A stretch of 64,000 nt of DNA. It comes from JAEKNW01 sp963677815 (lineage in GTDB: Bacteria; Cloacimonadota; Cloacimonadia; Cloacimonadales; JAFGVF01). The DNA lies in the NCBI GenBank assembly GCA_963677815.1, contig OY782499.1, forward strand, positions 1,798,001-1,862,000, given 5' to 3'. Positions 19,226 through 28,017 of this stretch are shown in pieces (positions within the stretch are counted from its first letter, which is position 1; each line of letters opens with the position of its first letter). The notes below the pieces were generated by a model, which did no database searches, had not been told where the DNA came from, and saw only the letters and a list, made by a program, of their open reading frames with translations. The translations under genes and the position numbers were made by a program.

Positions 19226-20875
19226 CTATTTGCTAAGCAACATTTTTCTTATTAGCTGGGAATTCCCTGTCTGGAGTTTATATAAGTAAACACCAGAAGC
19301 AACTTCTTGTTTATCCTGATTAATTCCATTCCAAACAACTTGATGATTCCCTTTAGCATAGGTATCATTAGCAAGTCTATTAACTAATTGACCTTTTAAA
19401 TTATAGATTTCAAGGACAATTTGACTATCTTGGGGAAGGGAGAAAGATATGATAGTTTGGGGGTTAAATGGGTTTGGATAGTTTGATAAACTTATTTCGT
19501 TAACTTGTTGAAGCTCTTCAAGATTATTAGTTATTGTCTGTACAGGTAAATTAAAGTCTATAATTTCTAGATAATCTGTGTTTAAACTGCTAAAGTGAAT
19601 TTGAAAATTTAGCTCAGCTAGATCATTGCCAATAGCCATAAATTCAAAATTGAAGATGAATTCAAGCTGACCATTCTGAGCTTCCATCCAGTAGTAATTT
19701 GTTTGATTGTAAGATCCCATACTAAGGGAAGTATCATTAGTAGAAATATCAACAACAGGATAATTTACATTAGCTCCACCTGTATTATATAAGATAAGTG
19801 AAACTGTGTTATCTCCTTCAACTAAATTGCCATTATTGGACAGAATTTCATAAGAGCCTATCTCGATTACAGGAGCATAAGCTGTTAAGAATACTGGGCT
19901 GCTAACATGACTAAAAGCGTCACTTATTGAATGAAAAAGATGGAAGTTGAATTCATTCTCGATGTTATGGGCTATTGTTACAGGATATGGTCCAAGAATG
20001 ATTTCTTGGTCTGCAAGAAGGGATATCTCCTCTAAAACAGTTTCCATATTTACATCTTGATAGGGACTGTAGGCAAAGAAAGATGAATTCTCGGAAGGTA
20101 AGTTGCCCATATTCTTTATTTGATAGGACACATTAAACTCTTCACCATTCGTTAAAATATTATCATACCCATAATCTATAATGACATCTTCAACATGTAA
20201 ATAAGGTTGGTTCAGTGTATTAAAAGAAATTTCGAAATCTACTCCTTGAATTTCAAGATTAGTAGGAGTAATCAATATCATTTGTGCATCTTCTTCTGAA
20301 TAGACAGAATTATACCATATTTCACCGTTAAACTGACCATAGAAGAGGATACCAATCTTATAGTTTCCTATATTCAAATTATCAAATGTGTAGGAAGCTG
20401 ATTCGTCTATTTCTTGGAAGCCCATAGAAATTTCATAATCAGGGAGAGGATAGTATTTCAAAGTAATGAAATAAAATGTATTCTCCATAAACATCTCTTC
20501 AGCAATAACTAAACCAGATATTGTTGCTCTACCTGAGATTATTGGCTCTATGTATATATTAATATCAGTGAAATCTTGATATTCATCAGCAATTATAAAG
20601 GTCTCACTATAGTAGCTAGTGAAATAATCATCACTGTAGGCTGTGAATAGTCTATAGTGACCTGTTTCAATATCTGGAAAAGTGAAAGAACCATCAGTAT
20701 TGCTAATTGTATTATAGGAGAAATTCTCCCAAGAATTAGGATAGAACCTTTGTAAATGGAGGGTCATCCCCTCTATTGGCTGGGAAGAGTTAGCATCTAT
20801 TACATTACCAGAAAGAGTTGCTCCCATGACAACAATCGGCATAAATAAACAAATTATACTTAGTAATTTTTTCAT
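19226..20875 (-). CDS. Secreted protein with C-terminal FlgD-like sorting tail
   Basis: About 549 residues. The N-terminus is a signal peptide (MKKLLSIICLFMPIVVMG). Residues about 20-75 look like a carboxypeptidase-regulatory/CNA-B beta domain (LSGNVIDANSSQPIEGMTL, YNTISNTDGSFTFPDIETG), and a second such unit may follow. Later come Ig-like beta segments. The C-terminus is the sorting domain SNYPNPFNPQTIISFSLP ... VWNGINQDKQEVASGVY ... IRKMLLSK. I start at ATG 20875 because GGAGG lies 5 nt upstream; the in-frame ATG at 20887 overlaps that site. It is probably exported and anchored at the cell surface. No enzymatic domain is visible, and the gene is flanked by direct repeats. Confidence 0.82.
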   Translation of the reverse strand: MKKLLSIICLFMPIVVMGATLSGNVIDANSSQPIEGMTLHLQRFYPNSWENFSYNTISNTDGSFTFPDIETGHYRLFTAYSDDYFTSYYSETFIIADEYQDFTDINIYIEPIISGRATISGLVIAEEMFMENTFYFITLKYYPLPDYEISMGFQEIDESASYTFDNLNIGNYKIGILFYGQFNGEIWYNSVYSEEDAQMILITPTNLEIQGVDFEISFNTLNQPYLHVEDVIIDYGYDNILTNGEEFNVSYQIKNMGNLPSENSSFFAYSPYQDVNMETVLEEISLLADQEIILGPYPVTIAHNIENEFNFHLFHSISDAFSHVSSPVFLTAYAPVIEIGSYEILSNNGNLVEGDNTVSLILYNTGGANVNYPVVDISTNDTSLSMGSYNQTNYYWMEAQNGQLEFIFNFEFMAIGNDLAELNFQIHFSSLNTDYLEIIDFNLPVQTITNNLEELQQVNEISLSNYPNPFNPQTIISFSLPQDSQIVLEIYNLKGQLVNRLANDTYAKGNHQVVWNGINQDKQEVASGVYLYKLQTGNSQLIRKMLLSK

Positions 20876-21020
20876 AATTACCTCCATTAAGAATATAATT
20901 TAAAATATGTTAGATGCAACTAATATATCTGTCATAATAATTAGTATTTTTATAGTTGGTTCATTAAAAAAGTGTAAAAAATATTTACTCCTGCTATAGG
21001 ACTAGAAGTTCATTGCTATT

Positions 21021-21080
21021 CCTTGATTGTTAGTCTCTCAAAGAGTTCTCAATAAATAAATGAGATAGTAATAATCAAGG
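21021..21080. repeat. Imperfect 20-bp inverted repeat, related to those at 43180 and 53815
   Basis: CCTTGATTGTTAGTCTCTCA at 21021-21040 pairs with 21061-21080 (TGAGATAGTAATAATCAAGG), 16 of 20 positions, around a 20-nt spacer. The left arm shares CTTGATTGTTAGTCTCTC with the inverted repeat at 43178. It lies in the 575-bp gene-free stretch 20876-21450, which otherwise contains only repeat copy B and AT-rich sequence leading to gltX. Confidence 0.7.
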
Positions 21081-21089
21081 AAGTATATT

Positions 21090-21179
21090 GACGGGAATTG
21101 CTCACGAAGTAGCGACTTTCGAAAGCTTAACTTTCTTCGCCCGAAGTCCCTAGCCTTTGGCTGGAGAACTCCGGTTTCC
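21090..21179 (+). repeat. Dispersed palindromic repeat, copy B
   Basis: This is a second copy of the 90-nt element at 19131-19220, in the same orientation. It has the same first hairpin with loop CACGAAGT and the same CCGAAGTCCCTAGCC half of the second hairpin. Differences are mostly substitutions in the spacer and stems. It begins 9 nt after the inverted repeat at 21021-21080. Confidence 0.85.
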
Positions 21180-21450
21180 AGCTTGTAGTTTGATGTCATA
21201 TAAAATAAATGTGAAAAAATAAGCAAGAAAAAAAATAGCTATAAGTACCCTAGTAAACAACTTCTATTGATCTTTATAATTGAATTCAGATAGATTTTCC
21301 TATTATAGCATCATCCTACAGGATTAAAGAGCTTTATGTTGGCTTTAGCAACATAATCAAAAGTAGGCATAGCTATAAAATTAATTTTAATCATTGACAT
21401 GATAAAAAAGCTTTATCTAATGACATAAAACAATATTTTTAGGAGAATAA

Positions 21451-22884
21451 ATGTCAAATCAAGTTAGAGTAAGATTAGCACCAAGTCCAACAGGCTACCT
21501 TCATTTAGGTACTTTGAGAGTTGCTTTATACAATTACGCTTATGCTAAAAAAAATAAAGGTTCTTTTATTCTTAGAATTGAAGACACCGATCAAAATAGA
21601 TTAGTCACTGATGCAGTAGAAAACATAATATCTACCTTGAAAACTATAGGAGTTGATTTTGATGAGGGCCCTAATAAAGGTGGAAATTTTGGACCTTATG
21701 TCCAATCAGAAAGATTAGATATTTATAAAAAATATATTGATGAATTGGTAAATAAAGGTTTTGCCTATCACTGTTTTTGCGACAAAGAAACACTTGATGA
21801 AATGAGAGCTAAGCAAATAGCCAAAAAAGAAGATCCAAAGTATGATAGACGTTGTTTAAAACTCTCTAAGGAAGAAGTTCAAGCAAGAATAGAAAGAGGG
21901 GATTCTTATGTTATTAGACTTAGAATGCCTAATGATAGAGTTTTTGCTTTTGATGATGCTATCAGGGGGTTAGTTGAAATCAACTCAAATCAAGTTGATG
22001 ATCAAGTAATCTTAAAATCTGATGGTTTCCCAACTTACCATTTAGCAGCCTGTGTTGATGACCATTTGATGGAGATTAGCCATGTCTTTAGAGGTGAAGA
22101 GTGGATATCAAGTACACCAAAGCATCTTTGGCTCTATGAATGCTTAGGCTGGCAAGCTCCAAAGTTCGTTCATTTACCACTTATCATGAATACAGATCAT
22201 TCTAAATTAAGTAAAAGAAAAAATGATGTATCTGTAGAAAATTATCTACAAAAAGGCTATCCTGTAGCAGCTATAATAAATTACATCGCTCTAATTGGTT
22301 GGCACACTGCTGATGATAGAGAATTCTTCTCTTTGGAAGATTTATGTCAAGAGTTCAGTCTTGAAAGAGTAAATAAAGCTAATGGGGTTTTTGATATAGT
22401 GAAATTAAACTGGATGGCAGGTATGTATATTCGTGAAATGTCTGATATGGACTTAGCTGAAAAATGCAGACCATACTTCATAAAAGCAGGTTATGATGTT
22501 AGTGATGAAAATAAATTTTTAGCTGTTATGGACAATGCTAAAGATAGAATTAGTTGCTATTCAGAGGCTATTGAGCATTCTAAAATGTTCTATGAAGATT
22601 TAATAATCACAGAAGAAGACAAGGAAATCCTTGCCCAAGAAGAATCTCAAATGGTTCTAAAGTATTTTATTGAAAATGCAGACAATATTCCTTGGGGTGA
22701 TAAAGAAGAATTAGGATTATTCATAAAGGCAGGTTCTAAGGAGTTAGCTATCAAGGGTAAGAAATATTTCTTCCCATTAAGAATATCCCTCTTTGGATCA
22801 AGTCATGGTCCTGATATCCCAAAATTGTTCGCTATTTTAGGAAAAGAAGAAACAATTAAAAGAATGGAAACAGTATTGCATTAG
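21451..22884 (+). CDS. gltX: Glutamyl-tRNA synthetase
   Basis: A class I aminoacyl-tRNA synthetase that charges tRNA-Glu, 477 residues as expected. The HIGH-type motif is APSPTGYLHLGTLRVALYN near residues 8-26, and KLSKRKNDVS near residue 250 is the KMSKS-type loop. FRGEEWISSTPKH is another family signature. The start follows AGGAGAATAA. It leads a plus-strand group with the GNAT and holB genes. Whether it is discriminating or also charges tRNA-Gln cannot be judged here. Confidence 0.97.
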   Translation: MSNQVRVRLAPSPTGYLHLGTLRVALYNYAYAKKNKGSFILRIEDTDQNRLVTDAVENIISTLKTIGVDFDEGPNKGGNFGPYVQSERLDIYKKYIDELVNKGFAYHCFCDKETLDEMRAKQIAKKEDPKYDRRCLKLSKEEVQARIERGDSYVIRLRMPNDRVFAFDDAIRGLVEINSNQVDDQVILKSDGFPTYHLAACVDDHLMEISHVFRGEEWISSTPKHLWLYECLGWQAPKFVHLPLIMNTDHSKLSKRKNDVSVENYLQKGYPVAAIINYIALIGWHTADDREFFSLEDLCQEFSLERVNKANGVFDIVKLNWMAGMYIREMSDMDLAEKCRPYFIKAGYDVSDENKFLAVMDNAKDRISCYSEAIEHSKMFYEDLIITEEDKEILAQEESQMVLKYFIENADNIPWGDKEELGLFIKAGSKELAIKGKKYFFPLRISLFGSSHGPDIPKLFAILGKEETIKRMETVLH

Positions 22885-22917
22885 ACAAAAGAAAATTATA
22901 TTATTAGGAGATAATAG

Positions 22918-23523
22918 ATGAATTATGTCAAAAAATTAGAAGGCGAAAAAGTAATTTTTGCTCCTGTTGAAATGTCTGAAGCACGTAAATACATGGCTTG
23001 GTATAATGATTTTGAAATTGGATTTTTCTTAGGAACTCAAGAAAGACTAGTAACAGAAGAAGATGAGATTAAAGTCTTAGAAAAGCTAACTAAGGAAGGT
23101 TATCTTTTCACAGTCTTGGATAGAGAAACTAAAACACCAATAGGTAACTGTGGTATTCATCAAATAGATTGGGTAAACAGAACTGCTGAGATAGGAATAA
23201 ATATTGGTAATAAAAGTTATTGGAACAAGGGATTTGGAAGTGAATCAACAGTTTTATTATTAGCTTTTGCATTTCATATTCTTAATCTTAATAACGTTAT
23301 GCTTAGGGTTTTAGAATGCAATCCTAGGGCCATTCATATCTACGAAAAACTTGGTTTCACTCAGATTGGAAGAAGACGACAAGTTGTGACAGTTGCTAAT
23401 GAAAAATTTGATATTCTTTATTACGACATGCTAGCCAGTGATTTTGAATCTGATGTAATCAGAGATTTAATTAAAAAATATAAGAGTGCTGATAAGAATC
23501 TCAACAAAATATCATTAATGTAA
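22918..23523 (+). CDS. GNAT-family N-acetyltransferase (RimJ/RimL-like)
   Basis: A 201-residue acetyl-CoA-dependent acetyltransferase. The fold is visible from the N-terminal beta strand (VIFAPVEMSEARKYMAWYND), the central strands TPIGNCGIHQIDWVNRTAEIGI, the acetyl-CoA loop region NKSYWNKGFGSES, and LRVLECNPRAIHIYEKLGF. This pattern is typical of the RimJ/L or SpeG-like acetyltransferase_3 group; the acceptor is unknown. It starts 33 nt after gltX with GGAG upstream and ends 9 nt before holB, so the three are probably co-transcribed. The last 25 residues are lysine-rich beyond the domain. Confidence 0.87.
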   Translation: MNYVKKLEGEKVIFAPVEMSEARKYMAWYNDFEIGFFLGTQERLVTEEDEIKVLEKLTKEGYLFTVLDRETKTPIGNCGIHQIDWVNRTAEIGINIGNKSYWNKGFGSESTVLLLAFAFHILNLNNVMLRVLECNPRAIHIYEKLGFTQIGRRRQVVTVANEKFDILYYDMLASDFESDVIRDLIKKYKSADKNLNKISLM

Positions 23524-23532
23524 GAGGTAAAA

Positions 23533-24642
23533 TTGATAAATAAAATCAAAGGTCAAGATAAAATAATTGCATCTTTGATTCGTGCTATAGAAAGTGATAA
23601 AGTAGGGCAGAGTTACCTGTTTTACGGTCCTTCAGGGGTGGGAAAACTAACTACTGCCTTTTATTTTATCATGGCTATAAACTGCACTAATCGAGAAGAA
23701 GGGACTCCTTGCGGTAAGTGTAATTCATGTCGTAAATTTATGACTTTATCTCATCCTGACTTGATTTACTTATTTCCCACTCCCAACCTAAAAATGACAG
23801 AAGATGGGGAAATTAAAGAAACAAAATATCAAAAAGAGTATGAAGCTTACCTTCAGAATAAAATTGAAAATCCTTGGAAAGATTATGTATTTTCTGCCTC
23901 TTCAGAAATTAGAATAGGAGCTATTCGCTGGGTACAGAATAGATTGAGTTTATCCAAAAATGAAGCAAGTAAAAGAATATGTATTATTGAAGATGCCGAT
24001 AGGATGAATATTAATACTGCTAATGCCTTTTTGAAAACTTTGGAAGAACCTCCACCTGATACTGTAATCATTCTAACAACATCTAAACCAAACTCTTTAT
24101 TACCTACTATCCTTTCTAGATGTCAAAGAGTTGCTTTCAATAATTTAACAAATTCGACAGTAGAGCAAATTCTCCAGGAAAATTTTACTCTAGATTTGGT
24201 AAGATCAAAAACTTATGCTCGGATTTCTTACGGTAACGCTGAAAAAGCCATACAATTGATTTCTGAAGATATTGATTCAGGACGACATGTCGCTCTTAAA
24301 TTAGTAAAATATGCTCTTGATAATTTAGATTTGGAATTTTTGGGTTACTTAACTCAACTAAAAGAGGTTAAACAAAAGAAGCAATTACAAAATATTTATT
24401 CAAATATTATTCTATTTTTGATGGATATAATTTATAGAAGAGAAAATCCTAATTTAGTAATTAACGTTGATTCACAAGATTTACTTAGTAAGATTGAAGA
24501 TAGGAAATTCATCACTTCTCTTGAAATTTATAGCTTCATAGATGACTCAAAAGAACTACAAAGAATGATAGAATTAAACGTGAATAACAACTTAATACTG
24601 ACATTTTTGTACAATCACTTAAAAAAAATATTGAAAAAATAA
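23533..24642 (+). CDS. holB: DNA polymerase III subunit delta'
   Basis: A clamp-loader AAA+ subunit of 369 residues. Walker A is GPSGVGKLTTA near residue 33, the zinc-binding cysteines are CTNREEGTPCGKCNSC (about 51-66), Walker B-like IEDADRMN follows, and the sensor 1 region ends in LPTILSRCQRV with the SRC motif. Translation starts at TTG 23533 behind AAGAGGT. The holA partner is also in the window (29452-30465, opposite strand). Moderate divergence in the C-terminal third is usual for delta'. Confidence 0.93.
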   Translation: MINKIKGQDKIIASLIRAIESDKVGQSYLFYGPSGVGKLTTAFYFIMAINCTNREEGTPCGKCNSCRKFMTLSHPDLIYLFPTPNLKMTEDGEIKETKYQKEYEAYLQNKIENPWKDYVFSASSEIRIGAIRWVQNRLSLSKNEASKRICIIEDADRMNINTANAFLKTLEEPPPDTVIILTTSKPNSLLPTILSRCQRVAFNNLTNSTVEQILQENFTLDLVRSKTYARISYGNAEKAIQLISEDIDSGRHVALKLVKYALDNLDLEFLGYLTQLKEVKQKKQLQNIYSNIILFLMDIIYRRENPNLVINVDSQDLLSKIEDRKFITSLEIYSFIDDSKELQRMIELNVNNNLILTFLYNHLKKILKK

Positions 24643-24782
24643 AAATAAAGAACTAAATAATTGGTAATTGTGAATAATCTCTAAGATGTTGATATTCAAT
24701 AGTATAGAAATTTTGATTGGTGTTGTAAAATTGCCAAAAAAGCTCTTAAATGATTATTTATCAAAAATATAGAAAAAAAAAT

Positions 24783-24813
24783 TTGACAAGTTTTAACATT
24801 TTACTTAATTTTG
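24783..24813 (+). promoter_or_regulatory. Promoter of the HU gene: TTGACA-N17-TAATTTTG
   Basis: TTGACA at 24783-24788 is followed after exactly 17 nt by TAATTTTG (24806-24813), a perfect match to the TAnnTTTG -10 used by Bacteroidetes primary sigma factors. It lies 37 nt upstream of the HU start codon, in AT-rich DNA after holB. Confidence 0.65.
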
Positions 24814-24850
24814 TTATTGTATTCGTAAAAAATAACTCTCGGGAGGAAAA

Positions 24851-25123
24851 ATGACAAGAGAAGAATTAGTAGCAAGTATTGCACATGACGTGGAAATCAG
24901 TAAAAAACAAGCTGCTGAAATGGTAAACTCTTTCTTAAACAATGTTCAAAAAGCTTTAGCTGAAGGAAAAAAAGTTTCTTTTGTTGGCTTTGGTTCTTTT
25001 GAAGTAAAAGAAAGAAGTGAAAGACAAGGTATTAACCCTCAAAACAAGAAACCAATTACTATACCTGCTCGCAAGGTTCCTGTATTCAAAGCTGGAAAGA
25101 AATTGAAAGACGCAGTTAAGTAA
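24851..25123 (+). CDS. hup: HU-family DNA-binding protein
   Basis: A 90-residue nucleoid protein that binds and bends DNA as a dimer. The full bacterial HU pattern is present: an N-terminal helix pair (MTREELVASIAHDVEISKKQ), GKKVSFVGFGSFEVKER, and the beta-arm motif INPQNKKPITIPARKVPVFKAGK. The start follows GGGAGG. It is a single-gene unit with its own promoter and terminator. Confidence 0.97.
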   Translation: MTREELVASIAHDVEISKKQAAEMVNSFLNNVQKALAEGKKVSFVGFGSFEVKERSERQGINPQNKKPITIPARKVPVFKAGKKLKDAVK

Positions 25124-25148
25124 TTTAATATCTTTAACAAATTTGAAC

Positions 25149-25181
25149 AGAGAGTATATTTATATGTACTCTCTTTTTTTT
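25149..25181 (+). terminator. Rho-independent terminator after the HU gene
   Basis: An 8-bp perfect stem AGAGAGTA (25149-25156) / TACTCTCT (25167-25174) closes a 10-nt loop and runs into a tract of about eight T residues. It lies 26 nt after the HU stop. Confidence 0.9.
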
Positions 25182-25332
25182 ATAATTTATTCCTTATTAT
25201 TTAGGGGGATTAACCTTAAATGAGTTAAATGCCTTACTAATTGACAACCTTAATCATCATATTCTAATAGTTTTTATTGACATCTAAACTTATTAATTTT
25301 AAGATGTATATAAATAAAATTATGGATGTATT

Positions 25333-26241
25333 ATGTTGAAAATAAATAAATTGATGATTTTGATAATCTTGTTTTTAGCCAGTTTGCTTAATTTGAGTGG
25401 AAACAATTCTCACCTTATAATGAAAGTTGAAAATATGATTAATACTGATGATACCTTCTATATAACAAACTTTATTGAATCAAATAAAGACTATAGAAAT
25501 CTAGGGCCATTTTATGAAGAATTACTAGATTCTTTAGCAGTGCATAAACAAGATCTTGAATATTTCGTTTTGTTTGCTCGGGCTGGTGTTTCTTCCTTAC
25601 TAGATAAAGCACAAGAACTCCAATATAGTAATCGTTCCATCTCTGATAAATTAAAAAGAAGTTCAGTACAAATTCTTAACAAAACCATTGATCAAGTTTA
25701 TGAAGAGTGGTTGGATAAAGAAAATCATAATAATTTTCTGATGAAAAATGCTCTTGACTTAATGAAACTTAATTACAGAATTAATAACCAACTACAGAAT
25801 GATTTAGTTCAACATTATTATTCATATCTTACCTATGGAGAGATATATTTAGCTTTAAATGAATTCTCTGCTGCTCTAGAATATTTTAAAGGAGCTAAAG
25901 ATATTTCTTCGCAGTTAGAAACTCAAGAATACGCAGATATTGCTGATGTCTATATCCTGCTTGCTGAAAGTAATAGTTTTTTAACAAAAGATAGTACTAT
26001 TTTTGATTATGCAAAATTCATTACAGGGTATCACGATTATCGAACAAGATTAAATGCTTATAAGATTTATGTTAGTGAAAAAGAAAACCCTGATTTAGTT
26101 CAGGAAGATCAGCAAGAAGAGAAAATGGATGCCATGAATGTTACACTAGCTGAATCTAAGAGTTGGCTTGAAAGACTTTCAAGAATCAATAATAGAATTT
26201 TTGGTGAATATAATTTTATAAAACTTTCTGCTAGGAATTAA
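25333..26241 (+). CDS. Exported protein of unknown function with TPR-like helical repeats
   Basis: I do not recognise a named family. The 302-residue product has an N-terminal hydrophobic export signal (LMILIILFLASLLNLSG). A mainly alpha-helical body follows, with a TPR-like pair near residues 170-225 (YLTYGEIYLALNEFSAALEYFKGA, then IADVYILLAESNSF). It is the first gene of an operon, 2 nt before mtnA, followed by sirtuin, L,D-transpeptidase-like and membrane-protein genes. An AT-rich leader of about 150 nt separates it from the HU terminator. A role in the envelope is only a guess from the signal peptide. Confidence 0.65.
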   Translation: MLKINKLMILIILFLASLLNLSGNNSHLIMKVENMINTDDTFYITNFIESNKDYRNLGPFYEELLDSLAVHKQDLEYFVLFARAGVSSLLDKAQELQYSNRSISDKLKRSSVQILNKTIDQVYEEWLDKENHNNFLMKNALDLMKLNYRINNQLQNDLVQHYYSYLTYGEIYLALNEFSAALEYFKGAKDISSQLETQEYADIADVYILLAESNSFLTKDSTIFDYAKFITGYHDYRTRLNAYKIYVSEKENPDLVQEDQQEEKMDAMNVTLAESKSWLERLSRINNRIFGEYNFIKLSARN

Positions 26242-26243
26242 TT

Positions 26244-27254
26244 ATGATTGAATCAATAATCATTTCAAATAAAAAAGTAAAGATCATTGACCAAACTCTC
26301 CTTCCACAGGAAGAAAAGTATCTTAAAATCAATAATTATAAAGAAATGATTGAAGCAATAAAAAAACTCAGAATTCGTGGAGCTCCTGCAATAGGTATTG
26401 CTGGTTTAGTGGCTTGTGCTTTGGCTTGGGATGATTTGAATAATTGCCAAGATAAAGAAAGCAAGATGTTAGAAGCTCTACAAGAAATTGAAGATGCACG
26501 TCCTACAGCAGTGAACTTATCATTTGCTATCAATATTGCTAGAAAGATAATCAAAAACAATGAACTTACAAATGACAATAATATTTTATGGGAAAGGGCT
26601 AAAAAACTAGCTGAAGAGGAGAAAAATGCTAGTCTAGCTATGGCAGATAATGGAGTTAAAGAGATTTTTAAAAAACAAGACGAAATAAGAATATTAACTC
26701 ATTGTAATACAGGCTCTTTAGCCACCTATGGGCAAGGCACAGCTTTAGCCGTTATTAAAGCTTTAGCCAAGAAAACTAAAGTAAAAGTGTGGGTTGATGA
26801 AACCAGACCTCTCCTGCAAGGGGCAAGACTTACCATGTGGGAACTTATTAAAGAAGGTATAGAATGTTATCTTATTTCCGACTCAATGGCTGCTCACACC
26901 ATTAAAATGAAAGCTATAAACTTGATTATTACAGGAGCTGATAGAATAACCAAGAATGGTGATTCTGCAAACAAAATAGGGACATACAATTTGTCAATCT
27001 TAGCTAAGTATTTTGCTATTCCTTTTTATATTGTAGCTCCAAATTCAACAATAGATTATTCTTTAGATAGGGGAGAAGAAATAGTTATTGAAGAGAGAGA
27101 TTCTTCTGAATTAATATACATTAAAGCTAATCAAATCGCACCTCAAGAATCTCAAACTTTTAATCCAGCCTTTGATGTTGTGGATAATGAAAATATAACA
27201 GCAATTATTACTGATAAAGGAGTATATAAGGAACCTTATGATTTCCAGAAATAA
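26244..27254 (+). CDS. mtnA: S-methyl-5-thioribose-1-phosphate isomerase
   Basis: This isomerase of the methionine salvage pathway converts 5-methylthioribose-1-phosphate to the ribulose-1-phosphate. The 336 residues show the family signatures LRIRGAPAIGIAGL (about 43-56), HCNTGSLATYGQGTALAV, WVDETRPLLQGARLT, and TGADRITKNGDSANKIGT, which contains the catalytic Asp. The related eIF2B-like ribose-1,5-bisphosphate isomerases are the main alternative, but the RIRGAPAIG and ETRPLLQGARLT pattern fits MtnA. It starts 2 nt after the upstream gene and overlaps the sirtuin gene by 17 nt. No other salvage gene is nearby. Confidence 0.92.
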   Translation: MIESIIISNKKVKIIDQTLLPQEEKYLKINNYKEMIEAIKKLRIRGAPAIGIAGLVACALAWDDLNNCQDKESKMLEALQEIEDARPTAVNLSFAINIARKIIKNNELTNDNNILWERAKKLAEEEKNASLAMADNGVKEIFKKQDEIRILTHCNTGSLATYGQGTALAVIKALAKKTKVKVWVDETRPLLQGARLTMWELIKEGIECYLISDSMAAHTIKMKAINLIITGADRITKNGDSANKIGTYNLSILAKYFAIPFYIVAPNSTIDYSLDRGEEIVIEERDSSELIYIKANQIAPQESQTFNPAFDVVDNENITAIITDKGVYKEPYDFQK

Positions 27255-28017
27255 TATTGATAATATAAAGAAGATTGCTAGTTTATTTCTTGAATCTGAG
27301 TATTCCATAGCTTTCACTGGTGCAGGAATGTCTGTAGCTAGTGGAATTCCTCCTTTTAGGGGTGAAAATGGTATCTGGTCCAAATACAATCCTCAAATTC
27401 TAGAGTTATCATATTACTATGCTCATCCTCAAAATTGTTGGAAGTTTATTAAGGAGATTTTTTATGATAAGTTCGAAGGTGTTCAAGCTAATCCAGGACA
27501 CTTTGCTCTAACTAATTTGCAAAAACTCGGTTATCTTAACAATATTTTTACTCAAAATATTGATAATCTTCATCAACAAGCTGAATCAGTCAATGTCCAT
27601 GAATTTCATGGTAACACTAAGTATTTTATCTGTAAAAAATGTAACAAAACTTTTCCTCTCAGCGATGTTGATTTAACTACAACTTTCCCCAAATGTCCTG
27701 ATTGCTACTCTTTGCTAAAACCTGATTTTGTTTTCTTCTCTGAAGAACTTCCTCTTCATGTTTTAGAAAAAGCTTACTCTGATGCTGAGAAAACTGACAT
27801 CATACTCGTGATAGGGTGTTCTGGAGAAGTCTATCCTGCAAATCAAATTCCTTATTATGTGAAGCAAAAAGGGGGAAGTGTCATTGAAATAAATCCTCAA
27901 GCTTCACTTTACACCTCAAGCATTACAGATATTTTTTTACAAGGTAAAGCTCAAGAATTATTACCTGATTTAGTGAAAACTATTAAAGAATTACAAGGTC
28001 AAAATTATGAAAAATAG
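27238..28017 (+). CDS. Sirtuin (Sir2-type NAD-dependent protein deacylase)
   Basis: A 259-residue Sir2 protein. NAD-binding motif GAGMSVASGIPPFRG (about 30-44), TQNIDNLHQQAES, catalytic His in VHEFHGN, and two CxxC zinc pairs (CKKC and CPDC) are all present. It would remove acetyl or other acyl groups from lysines using NAD. The arrangement, with GEVYPANQIPYYVKQKG near the C-terminus, is that of the compact bacterial class. Its start lies inside the end of mtnA (17-nt overlap) and its end overlaps the next gene by 11 nt, so the three are translationally linked. Confidence 0.94.
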   Translation: MISRNNIDNIKKIASLFLESEYSIAFTGAGMSVASGIPPFRGENGIWSKYNPQILELSYYYAHPQNCWKFIKEIFYDKFEGVQANPGHFALTNLQKLGYLNNIFTQNIDNLHQQAESVNVHEFHGNTKYFICKKCNKTFPLSDVDLTTTFPKCPDCYSLLKPDFVFFSEELPLHVLEKAYSDAEKTDIILVIGCSGEVYPANQIPYYVKQKGGSVIEINPQASLYTSSITDIFLQGKAQELLPDLVKTIKELQGQNYEK

